Shown here piece after piece: positions 13,272-17,730 of a DNA stretch of 17,730 bases. The notes below the pieces were generated by a model, which was given only the letters and a program-made list of their open reading frames with translations, had not been told where the DNA came from and did not search any database. The first letter of the stretch is position 1. The number at the start of each line of letters is the position of its first letter. This DNA comes from Gammaproteobacteria bacterium (GTDB lineage: Bacteria > Pseudomonadota > Gammaproteobacteria > Pseudomonadales > Azotimanducaceae). The position numbers and the translations under genes are program-made. The DNA lies in contig PBGU01000047.1 of NCBI GenBank assembly GCA_002719135.1, positions 18,049 through 35,778 on the forward strand. Reading direction: 5' to 3'.

Positions 13272-14663
13272 ATGTCCACACAAACCAGCCAACGTATTAG
13301 CCGTACCGCCATACGCACGTGGTCGGTCCTGGTACTGGCAATGACATCGACGGTCGCTATCGCGCAGTGGCCGGCCGAACTACCTACCAGTGGCGGACGA
13401 CCAACGTTGTCTCCGCTACTCAAGAAAGTCACGCCCGCCGTCGTCAATGTGGGCGTAAAGGGCTCGACTAGCCGTCGCAACAATCCACTGTACAACGATC
13501 CTTTCTTCCGTCGTTTCTTTAATGTGCCTGAGCAAGCTCCGTCGCGTCCGCGACAAAGTGTCGGATCAGGCGTGATCATTAACGCCGATGAAGGCTACGT
13601 GCTAACCAATCACCACGTCATCAATAATGCCGACGAAATCACGGTAACTCTCTCGGACGGCCGCGAATTCACAGCAGAACTGATCGGAAGCGATGAAGGC
13701 ACCGACGTCGCGTTATTACAGGTTGACGCGGATAACCTGAACGAATTGAAGCTGGGTGATTCCGATTCCGTGGAAGTTGGGGATTTCGTCGTGGCGATTG
13801 GCAATCCATTTGGCCTGGGGCAAACGGTCACCTCCGGAATCGTAAGTGCGCTCGGGCGCAGCGGTCTCAATATCGATTATGAAGATTTCATCCAGACTGA
13901 TGCATCGATCAACCCGGGTAATTCGGGCGGTGCGCTCATTGATTTTGATGGCAATTTAATCGGAATCAATACTGCCATCATTGCGCCGAGTGGCGGAAAC
14001 GTTGGCATCGGCTTCGCAATCCCGGCAAAAATCGCAAAGGGAATTGTCAGTCAGCTTGTCGAATTCGGCGGGGTGAAACGCGGCGTTCTCGGGGTCATGA
14101 TCACTACGGTCACTCCTGCATTAGCCGAGGCGCTCGATCTAGACGTGGAAAATGGAGCACTCATCAACCAGGTTGTTGAAGAGTCCGCCGCGGAAGCCGC
14201 GGGCCTCCACGCCGGAGACGTTGTCATCGCCGTTGATGGTACGCCCATCGATACGGCAGCGGATCTACGCAATCGCATCGGGATGAAACGCGTCGGCGAC
14301 GATGTTGACTTGAAGATCATCCGTGACGGCAAGAACAAGTCTATCGATGCGAAAGTTGGCGAGCCGGGCGCCACCATGTTGGCGGGAGGCACAAAAATCG
14401 AAAAACTAAAGGGGGCGGAATTCACCAATATCCCGCCAGAGCACCCACAACAAGGACAAATTGATGGCGTACTAGTAACCACGGTCGAATCCGGTAGTCC
14501 CGCTGCTCGTAGTGGATTACGTCAAAACGATATCGTTCAGGCGGTAAACAACCGAAATGTACGTAGCGTGGATGACCTAGCTAGCGTATTGGAAAACGTA
14601 AGCTCAACGGTCGTTCTAAAGATTCGACGTGGTTCAAGTACTATCGTCATCGCGATCCAGTAG
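13272..14663 (+). CDS. degQ: DegQ-like periplasmic serine protease (HtrA family, two PDZ domains)
   Basis: This envelope quality-control protease degrades misfolded periplasmic proteins. It has 463 residues, close to E. coli DegQ. A signal peptide ends near AIA at residues 29-31. The trypsin-like domain has the triad His115 (LTNHHVI), Asp145 (GTDVALL) and Ser218 (NPGNSGGAL), with the segment NPFGLGQTVTSGIVSALGRSGLN between them. PDZ1 covers roughly 270-365 (RGVLGVMITTVTPALAEAL, GLHAGDVVIAVDGTPI). PDZ2 is about 395-463 (GVLVTTVESGSPAARSGLRQNDIVQAVN). The short loop before the catalytic domain is DegQ-like rather than DegP-like. The ATG is supported by GGGAG with a 6-base spacer. It appears to be transcribed alone. 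No partner anti-sigma or mucABC-type genes are adjacent. Confidence 0.94.
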   Translation: MSTQTSQRISRTAIRTWSVLVLAMTSTVAIAQWPAELPTSGGRPTLSPLLKKVTPAVVNVGVKGSTSRRNNPLYNDPFFRRFFNVPEQAPSRPRQSVGSGVIINADEGYVLTNHHVINNADEITVTLSDGREFTAELIGSDEGTDVALLQVDADNLNELKLGDSDSVEVGDFVVAIGNPFGLGQTVTSGIVSALGRSGLNIDYEDFIQTDASINPGNSGGALIDFDGNLIGINTAIIAPSGGNVGIGFAIPAKIAKGIVSQLVEFGGVKRGVLGVMITTVTPALAEALDLDVENGALINQVVEESAAEAAGLHAGDVVIAVDGTPIDTAADLRNRIGMKRVGDDVDLKIIRDGKNKSIDAKVGEPGATMLAGGTKIEKLKGAEFTNIPPEHPQQGQIDGVLVTTVESGSPAARSGLRQNDIVQAVNNRNVRSVDDLASVLENVSSTVVLKIRRGSSTIVIAIQ

Positions 14664-14670
14664 GCGAACA

Positions 14671-14698
14671 CCAACAATCGGGTTTAACCGCTAGTTGG
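14671..14698 (+). terminator. Imperfect hairpin after degQ
   Basis: CCAAC (14671-14675) pairs with GTTGG (14694-14698), and CGG pairs with CCG inside, with a 3x3 internal loop. No T-run follows. It may end or attenuate the degQ transcript, with low certainty. Confidence 0.25.
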
Positions 14699-14712
14699 CT
14701 CAAGGGGAAGTC

Positions 14713-14772
14713 GTGAAAATTTCGGCGTTGATGTGTCTCACGCTGACAGTCGTAGTAGCACAGCCGGGTTAA
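14713..14772 (+). CDS. 19-codon signal-peptide-like ORF at the SGNH hydrolase start
   Basis: A GTG at 14713 with AGGGG (14703-14707) five bases upstream opens an ORF encoding MKISALMCLTLTVVVAQPG, then TAA. It looks like an export signal (Lys, hydrophobic core, small residues), yet it is in a different frame from the SGNH hydrolase that overlaps it. Either it is a real leader or membrane microprotein, or the true secreted SGNH gene carries an indel here. Confidence 0.35.
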   Translation: MKISALMCLTLTVVVAQPG

Positions 14773-15926
14773 CAAAGCCGTTGAATACCATTGATTTCAA
14801 GGACGGTATCGGCGACATCGTGGAAGTTGTTGGAGCGCTCGACTTTGATCACCGAAGAGATGGCATCGCACCAAGACGCCTGCCCGCTTGGACACGCACC
14901 CAGGTACCGGAGGGGATGGACCCCATGGTGCGGATGCCTTCGGGCGTGCGGCTCCGGTTCAACACGAATGCAGAGCGCGTCGGCGTCCATTTTCTAGCTT
15001 CCGCCATCGCGCCGTCGCCAGAACGACGCCGCGCCATCAACCTAAATCTCGAATGCGAAGGTGAACTTTGGTCAGTGAGCTCAAATGCTGGCAACACCAT
15101 CGTCACTGATCCCGACGAACCCAGCGGATACCGTCTCGTGCGCGGTGAATCCGATACGGTTTGGTTCAAGGATCTACCCTTACGCGATAAAGTCTGTGAA
15201 ATCTGGTTGCCCCATAACGCTTTTGTGGAGTTGCGTGAGCTCGTCGTGGACGATGGCAAACATATCCAGTCACCAGCTGACGATGAACGCAAACGCTGGA
15301 TCCATTACGGCAGTTCGATCAGCCATTGCATGGAAGCGGACCAACCAGCTTTTATCTGGCCAGCTGTCGCTGCGCGCGAAGCTAGGCTTGCCCTAATCAA
15401 CCTCGGGTTTGGTGGACAGTGCCATCTGGATCAATTTGTCGCACGTACCATCGGAGATGCTGATGCCGATGTTATTAGCATCAAGGTCGGGATCAACATC
15501 ATCAATATGGATTCAATGAGAGAACGCGTTTTTGTGCCTGCCCTACATGGATTCCTGGATACGATTAGGGAGCGGCAACCGAATACGCCCATCGTCCTGA
15601 TATCACCAATTTTCTGCCCTAGTGCCGAACATCATCCCGGCCCTACGCTGCCGAACGCGGAAGGAAAATTTGTCACGTTCACGGGACATTCTGAACTGCG
15701 TAATGGTTGCATGTCACTCTCCCGCGTCCGAAAACTCATCGAGGAAACGGTCGATCGGCGAAACGATGACAACCTCGATTACCTCAACGGACTGGATCTA
15801 TTTGGCCAAGCGGACCGCGACGATCTACCAGACGATCTGCACCCCAACCCCGACGGGTACATCCGCATGGGTCATCGATTTGCAGCCCTAAAACTAATAT
15901 CCCATGCATCCCAAACCCCGAGATGA
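14733..15926 (+). CDS. SGNH/GDSL hydrolase with N-terminal beta-rich domain
   Basis: Probably a carbohydrate or other ester hydrolase. From GTG 14733 it has 397 residues. The first 170 or so (AWTRTQVPEG ... MVRMPSGVRLRF ... VWFKDLPLRDKVCEIWLP) look like the beta-sandwich that precedes the catalytic domain in this group. The SGNH blocks follow: HYGSSISH (191-198, likely nucleophile Ser195), NLGFGGQCHLD (223-232), IKVGINI (250-256, with Asn255 in place of the usual Gly-Asn-Asp) and DLHPNPDGY (368-376, Asp368 and His370). The start is uncertain: GTG 14733 has no ribosome binding site, and TTG 14781 is an alternative just after the stop of an overlapping signal-like ORF. If that ORF is the true N-terminus, the enzyme is exported. 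Followed closely by a VOC gene. Confidence 0.85.
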   Translation: MSHADSRSSTAGLTKPLNTIDFKDGIGDIVEVVGALDFDHRRDGIAPRRLPAWTRTQVPEGMDPMVRMPSGVRLRFNTNAERVGVHFLASAIAPSPERRRAINLNLECEGELWSVSSNAGNTIVTDPDEPSGYRLVRGESDTVWFKDLPLRDKVCEIWLPHNAFVELRELVVDDGKHIQSPADDERKRWIHYGSSISHCMEADQPAFIWPAVAAREARLALINLGFGGQCHLDQFVARTIGDADADVISIKVGINIINMDSMRERVFVPALHGFLDTIRERQPNTPIVLISPIFCPSAEHHPGPTLPNAEGKFVTFTGHSELRNGCMSLSRVRKLIEETVDRRNDDNLDYLNGLDLFGQADRDDLPDDLHPNPDGYIRMGHRFAALKLISHASQTPR

Positions 15927-15937
15927 AAAGGAGCGTC

Positions 15938-16366
15938 ATGCCTTTACGTGAACTTTCCTTCGATCATATCCATCTTGTTAGCGAGAATCCCCGCGAAGCC
16001 GCTACTTGGTATGTCAACGTCTTCGATGCCGAGGTCGTGGCCGAATATGAGTTGCGGGAAGCGCCGCAAATCAACGTCCAACTGGCCGGCATGACGCTGC
16101 TGATCCGTGGCCGTCGACCGGGCGAAGAGCCGATCTTCCCAACACCGATGAAGCACTTTGATCGTTACTCCAGCCATGACGTCTGGGGAACAGACCATTT
16201 CGGGTTTGCCTACCACGGCGACCTCAGGTCCTTTTGCGATGAAATCAAACAACGCGGCGCTACCCTCACCGTTGAACCCTGGGAATTTTCTCCAGGTGCT
16301 TTAATTTGCTATGTCGGCGCTCCCGACGGCGTCAGCATTGAAGTCGTCGAAGCAAAACGTAAGTAA
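15938..16366 (+). CDS. VOC (glyoxalase/bleomycin-resistance/dioxygenase fold) protein
   Basis: The 142-residue protein has the paired beta-alpha-beta-beta-beta units of the vicinal oxygen chelate superfamily. Likely metal ligands are His10 (FDHIHLV), His87 (GTDHFGF) and Glu135 (GVSIEVVE). Family chemistry ranges from lactoylglutathione lyase and ring-cleavage dioxygenase to antibiotic binding and epimerases, and the sequence alone does not choose. AAGGAG (15928-15933) precedes ATG 15938, so I start there rather than at ATG 15923, which overlaps the SGNH stop. Eleven bases separate it from the SGNH hydrolase, so the two are probably cotranscribed. It converges on the site-2 protease gene 25 bases away. 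Confidence 0.85.
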   Translation: MPLRELSFDHIHLVSENPREAATWYVNVFDAEVVAEYELREAPQINVQLAGMTLLIRGRRPGEEPIFPTPMKHFDRYSSHDVWGTDHFGFAYHGDLRSFCDEIKQRGATLTVEPWEFSPGALICYVGAPDGVSIEVVEAKRK

Positions 16367-16391
16367 CGACGCTGAGATTTATCGAGGGGAC

Positions 16392-17036
16392 CTATCCCAC
16401 GAAGGTGATCCATGGAACTATCGAGCGCGCGAACGACAGCAGTCGATCTAAAATTGGAACACCTAAGATGCTGAGGCCGATAAGAGACAGTAGTAGCAAC
16501 GGACCAAATCGCTGATTCAGATAGGTAATCCGCGAACGCGTTGAAGGCGGAAGTAGATACGGAAGAATGTAGTGTCCGTCAAGTGGAGCGATGGGGATGA
16601 GGTTAAACGTCATCAGTAGCAGATTCACGAAAACGAGCAGCTGTACGAACAACGCCACAGCCGGTGTTTGAACGAATTCCACACCTGCGGTCGCGAGCGC
16701 AAGAAAAACATTCCACGTGACGACGGCAAGCACCAAATTCATGAACGGCCCCGCCGCCGATATCCATAAATCTGCACTCGGCCGGCTGAAATTGCGCGGA
16801 TTGGTGGGCACCGGTTTGGCGTACCCAATCCCGACAAAAATGACCATTGCAAGGCCCATAAAATCCAAATGGACTAACGGATTCAGTGAGAGCCGTCCGG
16901 CACGTTCGGCAGTGTCGTCGCCGAACGCTTTAGCCACCCACGCGTGACCGAATTCATGAAAAGTTAACGAAGCGATGAGGGCGGCCAAAAGACAAGCAAA
17001 CAACACGTACTGCCCTTCGCTGACCAGAGCGATCAT
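16392..17036 (-). CDS. Site-2 protease family intramembrane metalloprotease (M50)
   Basis: The 214-residue polytopic membrane protein has HEFGH (27-31; zinc ligands His27 and His31, catalytic Glu28) in its first hydrophobic segment. NLIPIAPLDGH (145-155) supplies the third zinc ligand, Asp153. AGRLSLNPLVHLD (46-58) is typical of the compact S2P group, and no PDZ or CBS domain is present. Such proteases cut membrane-embedded substrates, for example anti-sigma factors, but no obvious substrate gene is adjacent. ATG 17036 gives the usual spacing to HEFGH. GTG 17006, preceded by AAGGG, is an alternative that would shorten it by 10 residues. It lies 48 bases downstream of the CoA transferase gene on the same strand and may be cotranscribed. 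Confidence 0.92.
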   Translation of the reverse strand: MIALVSEGQYVLFACLLAALIASLTFHEFGHAWVAKAFGDDTAERAGRLSLNPLVHLDFMGLAMVIFVGIGYAKPVPTNPRNFSRPSADLWISAAGPFMNLVLAVVTWNVFLALATAGVEFVQTPAVALFVQLLVFVNLLLMTFNLIPIAPLDGHYILPYLLPPSTRSRITYLNQRFGPLLLLSLIGLSILGVPILDRLLSFARSIVPWITFVG

Positions 17037-17084
17037 GGAAAATTTGAGACCAAGCTATTCAACGGGAAACCTTGGCTGTAAAGG

Positions 17085-17730
17085 TCACGCAAAGTATCCT
17101 GCGTTCTCGCCCTTAACAACGTCTTCGCTGTCCATGCTAAGCCAATCCGACAGCACCGACGCGTTGTCTTCTCCCACATCTCGAACCCTTGCGTATGTGT
17201 CGCAAGGCGTCAAGCTAAACGTAAGTGGCAGCCGGTCTCCGTACGTCGTCCCTATCACGGGATTGGGCTCATCAAATGTCATCAAAAAGTCCGAGGCCGC
17301 GATTTGCGGATCGTTTTCGGCTAGATCAATGGAATTCTGTACGACGCCCGCGGGGATCCCAGCGGCTTGGCACCGCACCATCACCTCCACGGCATCCAGT
17401 TGCACCGTCCATCGTCCTATCTGCCGATCGAGTTCGTCGATAGCCGCTACGCGTCCCGCTGCCGTATCGTATACCGGAGCGCTCGACCACTCTGGTTCAC
17501 CCATAACTCGACACAATTCTTGCCACTGATCATCGGACATACAGGCAATCGCAACCCAGCGCTCGTCAGCTATGTCGTCCGACACTGCGCCTGCACATGG
17601 ATAACAGTTGTGTGGGGCGACTTCATCGTAGGGGAGGCGATTCCCCATGGGTCGTGCTGCTCTGCCATTACCGAATAGATCAAGCAACGCAGGACCCAGT
17701 AAATTTACGCCAACTTCAAACTGCGAAAGA
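17085..17730 (-). CDS. Family III CoA transferase (CaiB/BaiF), C-terminal part
   Basis: CoA transferases of this family move CoA between carboxylic acids via an enzyme-bound anhydride. The gene enters from the right edge without a start in this window; the frame is open to the edge with FEVGVNLLGPALLDLFGNGR before the next block. The visible 214 or so codons show the family features GNRLPYDEVAPHNCYPCAG, ERWVAIACMSDDQWQELCRVMG, and AGIPAGVVQNSIDLAENDPQ followed by the PLTFSLTP region near the end. The catalytic aspartate lies upstream of this region and is not in the window, so activity cannot be judged. Substrate unknown. Confidence 0.9.
   Translation of the reverse strand, partial: LSQFEVGVNLLGPALLDLFGNGRAARPMGNRLPYDEVAPHNCYPCAGAVSDDIADERWVAIACMSDDQWQELCRVMGEPEWSSAPVYDTAAGRVAAIDELDRQIGRWTVQLDAVEVMVRCQAAGIPAGVVQNSIDLAENDPQIAASDFLMTFDEPNPVIGTTYGDRLPLTFSLTPCDTYARVRDVGEDNASVLSDWLSMDSEDVVKGENAGYFA

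Noticed and set aside
1..17730. Mobile element, prophage, CRISPR array, toxin-antitoxin or defence island
   Set aside because: No transposase, integrase, terminal repeats, spaced repeat array or typical small toxin/antitoxin pair was recognised; gene order reads as ordinary chromosome.

Overview
The window looks like ordinary bacterial chromosome, dense in genes and moderately GC-rich, with most genes preceded by Shine-Dalgarno sequences and frequent GTG or TTG starts. The gene set (ModABC, a DegQ-type protease, GST, CaiB-type CoA transferase, phthalate/phenoxybenzoate-type Rieske oxygenase, DUF3604) resembles marine or soil Proteobacteria, possibly Gammaproteobacteria. That placement is an inference and is weak. 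No rRNA, tRNA, transposase, integrase, phage gene or CRISPR array was seen, and no stretch longer than about 300 bases lacks a gene.

Layout. Positions 1-284 hold the 5' end of a GH32 beta-fructosidase gene (minus strand, runs off the left edge). It is divergent from a glutathione S-transferase (414-1049), which converges on a secreted DUF3604 PHP-like protein (1078-2844, minus). Upstream of DUF3604 on the same strand lies a Gfo/Idh/MocA oxidoreductase (2962-3987, minus). The two are separated by a nested inverted repeat. A bidirectional promoter region with a tripled GATACG core separates the oxidoreductase from a plus-strand run: an enoyl-CoA hydratase/isomerase-family gene, then molybdate transporter genes modA, modB and modC (4185-7682). 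Next are a divergent ProA-like aldehyde dehydrogenase (7758-9251) and a 1-Cys peroxiredoxin (9334-9996).

Positions 10111-13069 form an aromatic-oxidation block: an FAD aromatic hydroxylase, a small MTH1187-type thiamine-binding protein, and a Rieske ring-hydroxylating oxygenase alpha subunit with no adjacent electron-transfer partner. A periplasmic DegQ-like serine protease (13272-14663) follows, then an SGNH hydrolase paired with a VOC/glyoxalase-fold protein (14733-16366). These converge on a site-2 protease (16392-17036, minus). The right edge carries the 3' part of a family III CoA transferase (17085-17730, minus).

Functional picture. The region combines catabolic and accessory metabolism (fructan and sugar handling, CoA-ester chemistry, aromatic oxidation, carbohydrate-ester hydrolysis) with general functions (molybdate uptake, peroxide defence, envelope proteolysis). 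I did not find a clearly new multi-gene system. The best leads are the ProA paralogue with an N-terminal extension, two short upstream ORFs with strong ribosome binding sites just ahead of genes that lack their own (modA and the SGNH hydrolase), a crotonase missing one catalytic glutamate at the head of the mod genes, and the repeat-bearing divergent promoter at 3988-4184.
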